Assembly: GCF_900142465.1 (NCBI RefSeq)
Contig: NZ_FRAX01000001.1
Coordinates: forward strand, 1 to 64,000
Direction: 5' to 3'
From: Fibrobacter sp. UWH6
Lineage (GTDB): Bacteria > Fibrobacterota > Fibrobacteria > Fibrobacterales > Fibrobacteraceae
Length of the DNA: 64,000 bases
Positions within the stretch are counted from its first letter, which is position 1; each line of letters opens with the position of its first letter. This document shows, one piece after another, positions 1 to 7,933 of the stretch. A program made the translations under genes and the position numbers. Below the pieces are notes generated by a model. That model worked only from the letters and a program-made list of their open reading frames with translations, had not been told where the DNA came from and did not search any database.

Positions 1-98
1 TGAACAATAGACCAAGAAAAAGGCTTGACTACCTAACACCAAATGAGTATCTTTTGAAAAAGTTCAACATTATGCGTTAGCGATTAGAAATCGCCTCT
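1..98 (+). mobile_element. 3' end of an IS30-family insertion sequence
   Basis: The window opens inside an insertion sequence. The transposase C-terminus ends at 80, and the next ~18 bases (around GCGATTAGAAATCGC, 82-96) look like the terminal inverted repeat. The right border near 98 is an estimate because the left end lies outside the window. The element sits at the outer edge of an AT-rich polysaccharide region. Confidence 0.55.
3..80 (+). CDS. IS30-family transposase, C-terminal fragment (cut by window start)
   Basis: The 25 residues in frame from base 3 begin NNRPRKRLDYLTPNEYLLKK and stop with TAG at 78-80. NNRPRK-x-L-x-Y-x-TP-x-E is the typical extreme C-terminus of IS30-family DDE transposases, just after the catalytic core. 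The catalytic residues lie upstream of the window, so whether the enzyme is intact cannot be judged. Confidence 0.75.
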   Translation, partial: NNRPRKRLDYLTPNEYLLKKFNIMR

Positions 99-301
99 GG
101 TAAAAAACGATTTGTGTTTGGGACTAAACAACCATTTTCTTCTTTGTAGAAATCGTTAAAAAGAAATCTTTTGTTGACTGGGGTGTTTTCGGTTTTTAGA
201 AAAGCAAAATCATTTTCAGATAGTAGATTCTTATAAATGGATTTGTTTTTTTTCCATTGTTTTTTTGTTGCCGTAATTTCAAGACAATTGATGCTGAACA
301 T
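77..301 (-). pseudogene. Unknown short gene truncated by the IS30 element
   Basis: A 74-residue frame rich in Lys and Asn that I cannot assign to a family. Its last residues (about EAISNR) and its stop at 77-79 are encoded by what appears to be the IS terminus, so the original gene probably continued past 98 and was cut by the insertion. It starts 7 bases after the stop of the next gene on the same strand and has the same AT-rich composition. It could also be a spurious frame. Confidence 0.35.
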
Positions 302-308
302 ATTGGAT

Positions 309-770
309 TTATAGCCTTTTCATTGGGTTAAAATACTGATCAATTTCGTCTTTTGGTAAACATTTTTCGCCGGAAACATCGGCTTTCATCGCAATTAATA
401 ATTGCGTGATGTATCGGCATTCTTCTTCGTACCAATCTTCGCCATTATCACTAGCTGATTTATCAACGCTTTTTACAAAAGAAACCCAGGCTTTTAGTAC
501 ACTTTTATTTCCGTAAAGGAACAATTTCGTCCGAAGTTGAAGTAACTTTTTCTTTTGTTGACATTTAGATGGATCTTCGTTATCTAATATGCCTTCTATA
601 TGTCCATCAATAAAATCATCTAAAAAATCTGAATAGATTTTCCGAGCTTTGTTTTGCCGTTGTTCATTTCTTTGACGTTGCGTTTGTAATTTGAAAACGA
701 TGATACTTGTGATGGCTGCTATAATTGGACTAATTATATACGGGAACAAAGAACTTAAATTTTGCAGCAT
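309..770 (-). CDS. Small membrane-anchored protein of unknown function
   Basis: 153 residues. One hydrophobic segment (about residues 8-26, FPYIISPIIAAITSIIVFKL) is followed by a strongly basic, Gln/Arg-rich stretch (TQRQRNEQRQNKARK), suggesting an N-terminal anchor with the rest in the cytoplasm. The remainder is polar and probably helical. No enzyme motif is visible and I do not recognise the family. It follows two glycosyltransferase genes on the same strand (20 bases after the first), so it may be co-transcribed, but it shows nothing specific to sugar metabolism. The whole stretch is AT-rich compared with the core genes further right. Confidence 0.6.
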   Translation of the reverse strand: MLQNLSSLFPYIISPIIAAITSIIVFKLQTQRQRNEQRQNKARKIYSDFLDDFIDGHIEGILDNEDPSKCQQKKKLLQLRTKLFLYGNKSVLKAWVSFVKSVDKSASDNGEDWYEEECRYITQLLIAMKADVSGEKCLPKDEIDQYFNPMKRL

Positions 771-791
771 AGTTATGATTTTTTCTTTTTT

Positions 792-1733
792 TTACAGTAA
801 CTTGTAAATAGAATATTTTTCGAAAACGGCTTTAATTTGAATATCGTTAAGACAATTTTGAGGATTGTTGTTGTTGTGACCAAGTCCCGCTTCCAATGGG
901 GATAACTTGTCTAAATAGTCTTCACCGATGTTACTGTGGGTGAAGGCTTTGCATATTGGGGTTCCTTGGAGTCTAGCCATGGCGTTGAACCATACATCAT
1001 CTGCTGTGGGGCAAATTGATAAGAAAACATCTTCGTTGAAGACTTCTTTGTGCAAAGAGTTTGGCGGGTATAAAACTCCACCAACGCCGGTGAAAAAATT
1101 CAATGAAGAAATCGTTGTATCGTTTCCTAGATTCCATTTCCAGTTAAGGTAACTGTCTAATTTTCCGTTATTTAATTTTTTGATTTGGTGAATCCTATTT
1201 GCGCAGATACATTTGGTATCCTTTAAGTGGGACCTAATTAGGTTTTCTACAAGGTCGTATTTGTAAATAATGTCGTCGTCAATTGTGATTATATTGGCGT
1301 TAGGATATTTTTTTAAAGCGTAGATCAATTTTGTGTAAGATTTTATATCCTTGCAAAATTCTATTTCAAGTCCACGATTTTGCTGATTTTGTAAAGAAAC
1401 CGGTAATTTTTCTTTTTTTAAGGTTTCCTCATCAAGCCAGAGTATGATTTTATTTGGCTTTACGCTACCTTGCATTATTGATTCAATTGCGAGATAGACA
1501 TCGTGAATCCGTTTTCCGTAGCTAGTCAGAGAGACGATAACCTCGTTATCGCAAATTTTTTCTGTGGAAATACCATTTTCTTTCGAACTTAAGCTTTGTT
1601 TTGTTAAATCGTAAGCCGTGTATTCAAAGATATTGCTGATGTTTTTTTGCAGCTCGGAATTCTTTGAATCAATGATACTTGCTATGGTATCAAAAGGATG
1701 GATGAGGGCGTTTATGTATCTTAGAATGTTCAT
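792..1733 (-). CDS. Glycosyltransferase (GT-A fold, paralog of the next gene)
   Basis: About 313 residues. The N-terminal sugar-nucleotide domain begins with EVIVSLTSYGKRIHDVYLAI, and the probable metal-binding DxD motif is IITIDDDIIY. A second acidic site (CPTADDVWFNAMA) is conserved with the neighbouring paralog at 1760-2743. Both carry SLTSYGKR, SYTKLIYALK-like and PTADD blocks, so they form a tandem duplicated pair probably adding different sugars to one surface glycan. I chose ATG 1733 because it aligns with the paralog's start and has AAAGGGAT about ten bases upstream; an in-frame start at 1802 would overlap the previous gene. Acceptor and donor cannot be read from the sequence. Confidence 0.75.
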   Translation of the reverse strand: MNILRYINALIHPFDTIASIIDSKNSELQKNISNIFEYTAYDLTKQSLSSKENGISTEKICDNEVIVSLTSYGKRIHDVYLAIESIMQGSVKPNKIILWLDEETLKKEKLPVSLQNQQNRGLEIEFCKDIKSYTKLIYALKKYPNANIITIDDDIIYKYDLVENLIRSHLKDTKCICANRIHQIKKLNNGKLDSYLNWKWNLGNDTTISSLNFFTGVGGVLYPPNSLHKEVFNEDVFLSICPTADDVWFNAMARLQGTPICKAFTHSNIGEDYLDKLSPLEAGLGHNNNNPQNCLNDIQIKAVFEKYSIYKLL

Positions 1734-1759
1734 GGAATCATATCCCTTTACCGCAAGAA

Positions 1760-2743
1760 TTAGATTGATGCAAAATATTCGTATAAATCGTAATGTAAGC
1801 AAAGATTGTGCAATTGAACATCATTTTGTCCGTTCGCAACATTTGTAATCCCGAGTGCATTGTCTTGCACGTATTCTATTCTCCATAAGACGGAATCAAA
1901 ATTATGAATTTGTCCGGTTAGGCCGCATTCAGACCAGTCTTTGGTAATAACTTCAACTTGAGTGCCTTTCTTGATAGCCATGATTTTGAACCATAAATCA
2001 TCTGCAGTAGGTGCTAGTTTTAGATAAACGGTCTCATCGAATACATCTTCGTGAAGGCTGTGGGGGGGGTATAGGCAGCCAAATGCTCCATATTGAAGAT
2101 ATAAAGGAGATGATGTTGGATGATTGTGTCTAGGAACTTGCCATGATGTGTAGGATGTGAATTTTTTTTCTTTTTTGTTGAATTTCATCTCCTTTACTTG
2201 GCCGCAAATTATATTGTTCGGATTCTTTTGGTGTTCATTAATGATTTTTTCAATGTGGTCTATGGGATAAATAAAATCGTCATCAACGTTTATGATTGAT
2301 GCTTCAGGATAATCTTTGAGGGCATAAACTAGTTTCGTATAGCTACGCTTATCTTCTACAAAACGAACTGAAAGACCTCTTTTTTGTTGTTTTTTTATTA
2401 TTTCTGGAATCGTCTCTAATGAAAATTCCTTTTTAGAAAGATAAAGTACAACATGATTTGCTTTTAATGTCTGTTGAAACAGACTCTCTATAGTCAAAAA
2501 AACAGATTGTACACGCTTTCCGTATGATGTTAAGGAAATGACTATTTCTTCATTTCCATACTTGTTTGGAGTTGTTCCATTTTCATTTGAGTGGAAAGCA
2601 AGAAGTTCGTATCGTTGCCTAACTAGTGCGTAGTTAAGATTTAACTCAACATCATGGATTGATTTCTTTAATTTTTCGTAATTTTGGGTTGGGTGGATTA
2701 CATAGTTGAGCAGCTCTTTTATCCAAATATAAATTTTGTGCAT
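1760..2743 (-). CDS. Glycosyltransferase (GT-A fold, paralog of the previous gene)
   Basis: 327 residues with the same architecture as 792-1733: EEIVISLTSYGKRVQSVFLT near residue 65, a predicted DxD site in ASIINVDDDFIYP, then a conserved LAPTADDLWFKIMA block. These features fit a family-2-like inverting transferase acting on the cytoplasmic face during surface polysaccharide assembly. It begins 3 bases after the FkbM methyltransferase gene stops and ends 26 bases before the next transferase, so the group is one transcription unit with wzt. The donor sugar is unknown. AT-rich codon use matches its neighbours and not the core genome. Confidence 0.75.
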   Translation of the reverse strand: MHKIYIWIKELLNYVIHPTQNYEKLKKSIHDVELNLNYALVRQRYELLAFHSNENGTTPNKYGNEEIVISLTSYGKRVQSVFLTIESLFQQTLKANHVVLYLSKKEFSLETIPEIIKKQQKRGLSVRFVEDKRSYTKLVYALKDYPEASIINVDDDFIYPIDHIEKIINEHQKNPNNIICGQVKEMKFNKKEKKFTSYTSWQVPRHNHPTSSPLYLQYGAFGCLYPPHSLHEDVFDETVYLKLAPTADDLWFKIMAIKKGTQVEVITKDWSECGLTGQIHNFDSVLWRIEYVQDNALGITNVANGQNDVQLHNLCLHYDLYEYFASI

Positions 2744-2746
2744 GCG

Positions 2747-3562
2747 CTACCTTGTGTACAAATAATTAGCCATTAAATCATTAGTTTCAATTATCTTGTA
2801 CTTATATCCATTTTCTTCTAAGATACAATTGACATCTTTAAAGAGTGTATGCCGAATTTCAATCATTAAGGATGGGTGGTTTTTGACAAGAGTATTTCTC
2901 ATGCCTTTTACAACTTCTAACTCGAATCCCTCCACATCGATTTTTATGAAGGCAATTTCATCTTGAATATGTAAATCATCTAATGAGCTTATATTAATAT
3001 TACCACAAGAATCGCTTTTTAGAGATGTTGATCCGATATTTTCTTTTGAGTAATAGGAAATAGAGGCTACATCAGTTTTTGCACCTAGTGCAAAATTATT
3101 CAATTCTGTTTTGGATGTCAAATTGTTAATTTCGATATTTTTTTTGAGAATTCTGAACGTGTCTTTGATCGGCTCAAAGCAAATGACTTTTGAAGCGTTG
3201 CATTCTAAAAGAAAAAACAGAGTGTGGTTACCGATGTTAGCTCCGATATCAAGAATGCATTTTTGGGAAATTTTGGATATCAGGGGTCCATTTTCTGGAT
3301 TGAAAATAATGTCCTTTAGGTATGAGAATTCGTAATAATTTTTTTCAGAAATAATTTTTTTTTGAATGTAATCTTTTTTATAGTAGGGAAGATAAAAGGC
3401 TGGCTTTAAATTGTTGTGTCTAAAGATAAAACCATTTTTTTTCATTTTCAAATCAAACAAAAATTGTTTGAATGTGGGAATTATCTTGTTCCAAGGAAAA
3501 ATGGAATAAACTTTGATGATAAAGCGATTGCGTTGAAGCTTTTTTCGAATACTGTGGATCAT
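2747..3562 (-). CDS. FkbM-family SAM-dependent methyltransferase
   Basis: 271 residues. The SAM-binding motif is CILDIGANIGNHTLFFL (about residues 103-119), followed by the acidic ribose-binding residue in VICFEPIKDTF and the FkbM hallmark IAFIKIDVEGFELEVVKGM near residue 205. FkbM enzymes typically O-methylate sugars or small molecules. In this cluster the likely substrate is a sugar hydroxyl, perhaps the non-reducing end of the exported glycan, where methylation commonly sets chain length in Wzm/Wzt systems. That role is inferred from position: the gene lies 3 bases after wzt and 3 bases before a glycosyltransferase. The composition is AT-rich. Confidence 0.85.
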   Translation of the reverse strand: MIHSIRKKLQRNRFIIKVYSIFPWNKIIPTFKQFLFDLKMKKNGFIFRHNNLKPAFYLPYYKKDYIQKKIISEKNYYEFSYLKDIIFNPENGPLISKISQKCILDIGANIGNHTLFFLLECNASKVICFEPIKDTFRILKKNIEINNLTSKTELNNFALGAKTDVASISYYSKENIGSTSLKSDSCGNINISSLDDLHIQDEIAFIKIDVEGFELEVVKGMRNTLVKNHPSLMIEIRHTLFKDVNCILEENGYKYKIIETNDLMANYLYTR

Positions 3563-3565
3563 GTT

Positions 3566-4864
3566 TTAAGGAACCTGTAAAAAAACTTTGCTAGGAGTGT
3601 ATGCTAAACTGCATTTTTTGGGCCAAGATAGGAATGGCTTTTGGTGAGCTTCATCAACGAAATTTACTTCAAATGAGATGATGTTATAAACAACATCAAA
3701 GGTTCGCTCTCCCGCGATTTTATCATTTTGACAAAGGCTAAATACCATGCTGTATTCGCCTTTCGCTAACTGATGATTGTGAAAATCAATAAGTGCTATA
3801 AATTCGGAGCCATCACTAGGCAGATTTACTTCTTCCGAAAAATTTACGCCAATCTCTTCACCGCTAGCATTGTTTATCGCCATGCCAAATTGACATTTAC
3901 GTATGCTTTTATTGTTTCTTCTAAAATGTAGCTTTAATTTTATTGGTTCTTCATTGGACATGTTGTCCACGTCATTCAGCATTTCAATATCAAGATACTC
4001 TAATTCAAGTGTGTTATTAGACTTAATTTTTTTTCGGTCAATAACAGCATGTGATACATGTTGGTTAATTATGTTACTATTGGTGTAAAAATCTACGGCT
4101 TCTTCCGCGCTTCCTGTAAAAGCAACTTGTCCTTGGTTCAGCACAATCCCCGTCTTGCACAAATTCCTAACAGCCCCCATATTATGGCTCACAAACAGCA
4201 CGGTTCGGCCTTCGCCTTTGCTGACGTCCTGCATCTTGCCGATGGCTTTCTTCTGGAATTCGGCGTCGCCTACGGCAAGCACTTCGTCCACCACGAGAAT
4301 TTCGGGTTCCAGGTGGGCGGCGATGGCGAAGCCCAGGCGGACGGTCATGCCGCTGGAGTAGCGCTTGACGGGGGTGTCGAGGTAGCGTTCGCAGCCGCTG
4401 AAGTCTACGATCTCGTCCAGCTTGCGGGAGATTTCGGCGCGGGTCATGCCCATGATGGCGCCGTTCATGTAGATGTTCTCGCGGCCGGTCATTTCGGGGT
4501 GGAAGCCGGTGCCCACTTCAAGCAGGCTTGCGATGCGGCCCTTGGCGCGGATGATGCCCGTGGTGGGTGCGGTCACGCGGGAGAGCAGCTTGAGGAGCGT
4601 GCTTTTGCCAGCGCCGTTGCGGCCGATGATGCCCACGACGTCGCCTTGTTCCACCTTGAAGTTGATGTCCTTCAGGGCCCACACGTAGTCGCTGGAACCT
4701 TTGCTTGCGCGGTCATTGGTTTCGCCCACTTTAAGGTAGGGGTCTTCGCGGCGCAGGATCTTGGTCTGCCAGAATCGATTGAGGTCGTGGCTGAGCGTGC
4801 CCGTGCTTACCAAGCCCAGGCGGTACTGCTTGCTGATATTCTCGAATTCGATTGCGGATGACAT
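3566..4864 (-). CDS. wzt: ABC polysaccharide exporter ATPase (Wzt-like) with C-terminal glycan-binding domain
   Basis: 432 residues. The N-terminal ATPase (to about 250) shows Walker A GRNGAGKST, signature YSSGMTVRLGFAIA, Walker B EILVVDEVLAVGDAEF and the switch His in FVSHNMGA. The C-terminal ~180 residues form a beta-rich domain like the Wzt carbohydrate-binding domain, which recognises the finished chain before export. It should work with the permease at 7934-8794, from which it is separated by an inserted block on the other strand. Base composition changes sharply near 4150: the ATPase half is GC-rich, the C-terminal half AT-rich. ATG 4864 gives the normal start MSSAIEFENISK; a TTG at 4897 is possible. 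No clear Shine-Dalgarno is seen. Confidence 0.9.
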   Translation of the reverse strand: MSSAIEFENISKQYRLGLVSTGTLSHDLNRFWQTKILRREDPYLKVGETNDRASKGSSDYVWALKDINFKVEQGDVVGIIGRNGAGKSTLLKLLSRVTAPTTGIIRAKGRIASLLEVGTGFHPEMTGRENIYMNGAIMGMTRAEISRKLDEIVDFSGCERYLDTPVKRYSSGMTVRLGFAIAAHLEPEILVVDEVLAVGDAEFQKKAIGKMQDVSKGEGRTVLFVSHNMGAVRNLCKTGIVLNQGQVAFTGSAEEAVDFYTNSNIINQHVSHAVIDRKKIKSNNTLELEYLDIEMLNDVDNMSNEEPIKLKLHFRRNNKSIRKCQFGMAINNASGEEIGVNFSEEVNLPSDGSEFIALIDFHNHQLAKGEYSMVFSLCQNDKIAGERTFDVVYNIISFEVNFVDEAHQKPFLSWPKKCSLAYTPSKVFLQVP

Positions 4865-4960
4865 GTGTGGGAATGTAGTAAAAAATATGGAGCCCAAGTC
4901 TGGTCGGGGGTGACGGGAATGGGGATTTTGGGGAACGTGGAAAAATTTATTGCAGGTGTC

Positions 4961-4989
4961 TTGTCAAATTTCTAAAACTAGTGTATATT
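4961..4989 (+). promoter_or_regulatory. Promoter of the ORF6N-domain gene
   Basis: TTGTCA (4961-4966) and TATATT (4984-4989) are 17 bp apart and sit about 60 bases before the ATG at 5052. The spacing and both hexamers fit a vegetative sigma-70 promoter. The region also lies in the 187-bp gap shared with divergent wzt. Confidence 0.55.
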
Positions 4990-5051
4990 TGTGCAGTCTA
5001 ACCAAAGTAAATCCGTTTTTGTTCACGCCTGTAAAACGGAAAGGATATGTT

Positions 5052-6101
5052 ATGAAGAAGAAAGAAGTCCTTGTTGCGGGGAACAGTGCTGTTCCGGCCA
5101 ATGTTGCCGAGAAAACGAAAGAAATAGTCCTTATTGATGAAAATCTCCTGAAGAACAAGGTTTATACCATTCGCGGTGTAAAGGTGATGCTTGACGCCGA
5201 TCTGGCGGAAATTTATGGGTATTCGGTCAAGGCTTTTAATCAGCAAGTTAAGAATAATGCTGAAAAATTCCCAGAGGATTTTAGATTTCAGGTGTCCGAA
5301 AAAGAAGTAGATGCATTATCGAGGTCAAATTTTTTGACCTCGATGCAAGCAAAGGGAATAAAAGGGGGACGAACTTATCGACCTTATGCCTTTACAGAGC
5401 AAGGCATTTACATGCTTATGACCGTTCTCAAAGGCGAATTGGCAACTAAGCAAAGTATTGCCATCGTTCGTCTTTTCAAAGACATGAAGGACTACATAGC
5501 CTCAGAGAACCAGCAGTTACTCGGTTGTTCTAATTGTGTCCAAATCGCTGCTTTGACTGTCCAAAATTCAAAGGATATTGCCGAAATTCGCTCCGATTTT
5601 AATTTTTTTAAGAATGAAACTCAGGAATCCTTGGGCAAGGTCATGGAGTTTTTCCACGACCCGTCTACTTACAAGCACCACTTGATTCTGAACGGGCAAA
5701 AGCTGGAGGCGGATGTCGCCTACACGCAGATTTATGGCATGGCACAGAAGTTGATTTTCGTATTTGATGACTATGTTGGTGTAAAAACGCTGGACTTGTT
5801 ACGAGGTGTCGCGCAGAACTTGAAGGTTACAATTTTTAGCGACCAACGAAGTGGCTGCGTGTTGACGGATTCCATGCTTGCGGACTTCAATGCCACTAGG
5901 CCCGACGTTGCCATAGAGCTGCGATCTGCTGGCGGCATTTTCCATGACCGCTACATTGTGCTGGATTACGGAACAGAAAAGGAGAAGATGTTCCATTGTG
6001 GAGCTTCTAGCAAAGATGCCGGTGGCAAAATCACTACGATTATGGAAATTGAAAATCCAGAAGTATATAGGGAGTTGATGGAGGCTTTGTTTAATAGCTA
6101 A
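5052..6101 (+). CDS. ORF6N-domain protein with C-terminal phospholipase-D-like domain
   Basis: 349 residues. The N-terminal half carries an ORF6N (KilA-N-like) DNA-binding domain: YTIRGVKVMLDADLAEIYG, then ALSRSNFLTSM and PYAFTEQGIYMLMTVL. The C-terminal half (about 220-349) ends in GGIFHDRYIVLDYG, an H-x-R-x4-D variant of the phospholipase-D HKD motif, followed by CGASSKDAGGK. Such proteins are widespread on mobile DNA; nuclease or regulatory activity is inferred. ATG 5052 is preceded by GGAAAGGAT at good spacing; an in-frame start at 4950 lies upstream of the promoter and is rejected. With hipBA it forms a plus-strand block wedged between wzt and wzm. Confidence 0.75.
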   Translation: MKKKEVLVAGNSAVPANVAEKTKEIVLIDENLLKNKVYTIRGVKVMLDADLAEIYGYSVKAFNQQVKNNAEKFPEDFRFQVSEKEVDALSRSNFLTSMQAKGIKGGRTYRPYAFTEQGIYMLMTVLKGELATKQSIAIVRLFKDMKDYIASENQQLLGCSNCVQIAALTVQNSKDIAEIRSDFNFFKNETQESLGKVMEFFHDPSTYKHHLILNGQKLEADVAYTQIYGMAQKLIFVFDDYVGVKTLDLLRGVAQNLKVTIFSDQRSGCVLTDSMLADFNATRPDVAIELRSAGGIFHDRYIVLDYGTEKEKMFHCGASSKDAGGKITTIMEIENPEVYRELMEALFNS

Positions 6102-6114
6102 TTTAGCCAAAAGA

Positions 6115-6139
6115 TTGATGTTGATTTTTTCAACATCAA
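6115..6139 (+). terminator. Hairpin after the ORF6N gene
   Basis: A perfect 10-bp stem TTGATGTTGA / TCAACATCAA with a TTTTT loop, 13 bases after the stop codon. It lacks a downstream T-run, so it may be an inefficient terminator or an mRNA 3'-end stabiliser. Confidence 0.4.
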
Positions 6140-6373
6140 ATCTGGAACGAGGTGCATTTTTGGGATCTCAAAGCCCTATTTTTGCCGAATGAAAAAATTG
6201 TCAAACTTGAGACCAAAAATCGACCTTGAAATAGTTTCAATAAGCTGATTTAGATAGAAATCGCGATTTATAATCATATGCTTGGTATAACAAAAAAAAT
6301 GTCGTAAGTAGCAATTTTTTGTTATAGAATGTTAGCTAAGAAAGGATTTGAAAATTGTCTAAATGTCAAAAAT
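6140..6373. other. AT-rich intergenic DNA with several palindromes upstream of hipBA
   Basis: No gene is visible. It contains a gapped inverted repeat ATTTTTGG..TCTCAA (6156-6171) / TTGAGACCAAAAAT (6207-6220), the palindrome AAATCGCGATTT (6258-6269), and a 12-bp inverted repeat TATAACAAAAAA (6286-6297) / TTTTTTGTTATA (6315-6326). These may be further protein-binding sites or scars of insertion. Confidence 0.5.
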
Positions 6374-6440
6374 TATTCCCGTACGGGAATAGTTTGCCGC
6401 AATTCTTGCTGTTTGATGTTGATTTTTCCCGTACGGGAAA
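6374..6440 (+). promoter_or_regulatory. Two palindromic operators controlling hipBA
   Basis: Two perfect palindromes share the core TTCCCGTACGGGAA: O1 is 18 bp (6374-6391) and O2 is 16 bp (6425-6440), with centres exactly 50 bp apart. O2 ends 15 bases before the hipB start. A weak promoter, TTGATT (6419-6424) with TTGTAT (6442-6447), would place O2 exactly in its 17-bp spacer, which is an ideal site for repression. HipB antitoxins bind such palindromes and repress their own operon; assigning these sites to this HipB is an inference from position. With that -10 the mRNA would be nearly leaderless, and no good ribosome-binding site is present. Confidence 0.8.
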
Positions 6441-6455
6441 GTTGTATTTGGCGGT

Positions 6456-6677
6456 ATGAAGGTGCAACAGGTAAATGATATTTCGATTTCTGTGAAAAAA
6501 AGAAGAAATCAGTTAAAACTGACGCAAGCGGAATGCGCTGCCTTTTGTGGTGTCGGAGTTCGTTTCTTCTCGGAACTGGAAAATGGCAAGGAAACGCTAC
6601 AGCTTGATAAAGTATTGCATGTTTTGCAAATGCTTGGTTTAAATCTTCATGTTGTGGAAAGGGAAAATGATCGATGA
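6456..6677 (+). CDS. hipB: HipB-like antitoxin, XRE-type HTH repressor
   Basis: 73 residues, almost all one helix-turn-helix domain: ISVKKRRNQLKLTQAECAAF, then CGVGVRFFSELENGKETLQL, the usual XRE recognition helix. It ends MLGLNLHVVER, the short C-terminal strand typical of HipB. It overlaps the toxin gene by 4 bases (ATGA), so the two proteins are translationally coupled. It should neutralise HipA by direct binding and autorepress through the two palindromes just upstream. ATG 6456 is the only start giving a complete HTH. Confidence 0.9.
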   Translation: MKVQQVNDISISVKKRRNQLKLTQAECAAFCGVGVRFFSELENGKETLQLDKVLHVLQMLGLNLHVVERENDR

Positions 6678-7921
6678 AGTTAAAGGTTTATTTTGCAAAT
6701 AAGCTTGCTGGTAGTTTGTTTTCTACTCCCGATAAAGGGATTGTGTTTGCTTACGAAGATTCCTATGTTAGGCAAAATGGAAATTCTCTTTCGATGTCAC
6801 TTCCATTAAGGTCCGGTGAGTTTTCACAAAAGGAATGTCTGCCGTTTTTCTCAGGAGTTCTCCCAGAAGGTGACGTTAAACGTCGAATTTCAGAATATCT
6901 TCATGTTTCTGAATCGAGTACGCTTAAGTTGCTGCAGGAACTTGGGGGTGAATGTGCCGGTATGATTTCGGTATTGCCAGAAGATGCCGAACCCAATCAG
7001 ACGTTGATTTATAGACTGGATTCTGACAATTACGAGGAACTGTCTGAAGATATTTTACTTGGATATATAAAAAACGCAGAAACGAGGCCTTTGCTGAAGG
7101 CTAATGAAGAGCTGAGACTTTCTTTGGCTGGCGCCCAGGAAAAACTGCCTCTGGCATATTTTGACGGAAAATTTCATTTTCCAAAGAATGGTGCTCCATT
7201 AACGCATATCATCAAACCAACTGGCAAGGGAGAATTGTCGTCGTTTGCAGTAAATGAATATGTGTGCATGAAGCTTGCAAAATATTCTGGCCTAAGCGTG
7301 CCTGATGTGGCTTTGAAGAAAATTCAGGATGAAACGTTCATGATGGTGGAGCGCTATGATAGAATCAAAAGAGGTGATTCTGTTGTTCGTTTACATCAAG
7401 AGGATATGTGCCAGGCGTTGGGAATTCTTAGCGATCGAAAATATCAGAACGATGGTGGTCCGGGCATTGCGGATATTTTTCAGCTGATTAGTAAAAGAAC
7501 ATCAGTTCCACTTTTGGACGCTCGGGCTTTTATTCAGTATGTCCTGTTTAATCTCGTTATTGGCAACTGCGACGCTCACGGGAAAAATTATTCTTTACTC
7601 TATGATGACGATGTCTTGAAACTATCTCCGATTTACGATGCCGTCTGTACGCTTCTGTACCCGACTCTAACAAGAAAGGTTTCCATGAAAATTGGAAGCC
7701 ATTATGAGATTGATAAAATCAGAAAGGTAGATCTCGTTCTCCTGGCGGAACAACTGAAATTAAGACAGTCCGTGATTCTGAATTTGTATTCGGATTTGAG
7801 AAAGAAAGTTCTTCTTGGTTTTGCTTCAATCCGTGAAGATGAATGTCTTGACGGCTGCACAGAAACGATTGATGAAATCGAAAAAATCGTGCAAGAAAGA
7901 GATATAACAAGTGATTGCTAG
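6674..7921 (+). CDS. hipA: HipA-like serine/threonine kinase toxin
   Basis: 415 residues, close to the usual length. The N-terminal subdomain (about 1-110) is the HipA N-terminal fold. The kinase core follows: SLAGAQEKLPLAYFDGKF (nucleotide-binding loop and Lys), FMMVERYDR, RLHQEDMCQALG, the catalytic block VIGNCDAHGKNYSLLY, and the metal-binding LSPIYDAVCTLLYPT. Family members phosphorylate translation-related targets (GltX in E. coli) and cause growth arrest; the target here is unknown. All key residues appear intact. It ends 12 bases from the convergent wzm stop. The block is more AT-rich than the core, consistent with acquisition. Confidence 0.92.
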   Translation: MKLKVYFANKLAGSLFSTPDKGIVFAYEDSYVRQNGNSLSMSLPLRSGEFSQKECLPFFSGVLPEGDVKRRISEYLHVSESSTLKLLQELGGECAGMISVLPEDAEPNQTLIYRLDSDNYEELSEDILLGYIKNAETRPLLKANEELRLSLAGAQEKLPLAYFDGKFHFPKNGAPLTHIIKPTGKGELSSFAVNEYVCMKLAKYSGLSVPDVALKKIQDETFMMVERYDRIKRGDSVVRLHQEDMCQALGILSDRKYQNDGGPGIADIFQLISKRTSVPLLDARAFIQYVLFNLVIGNCDAHGKNYSLLYDDDVLKLSPIYDAVCTLLYPTLTRKVSMKIGSHYEIDKIRKVDLVLLAEQLKLRQSVILNLYSDLRKKVLLGFASIREDECLDGCTETIDEIEKIVQERDITSDC

Positions 7922-7933
7922 GCTTTCTTGGCC

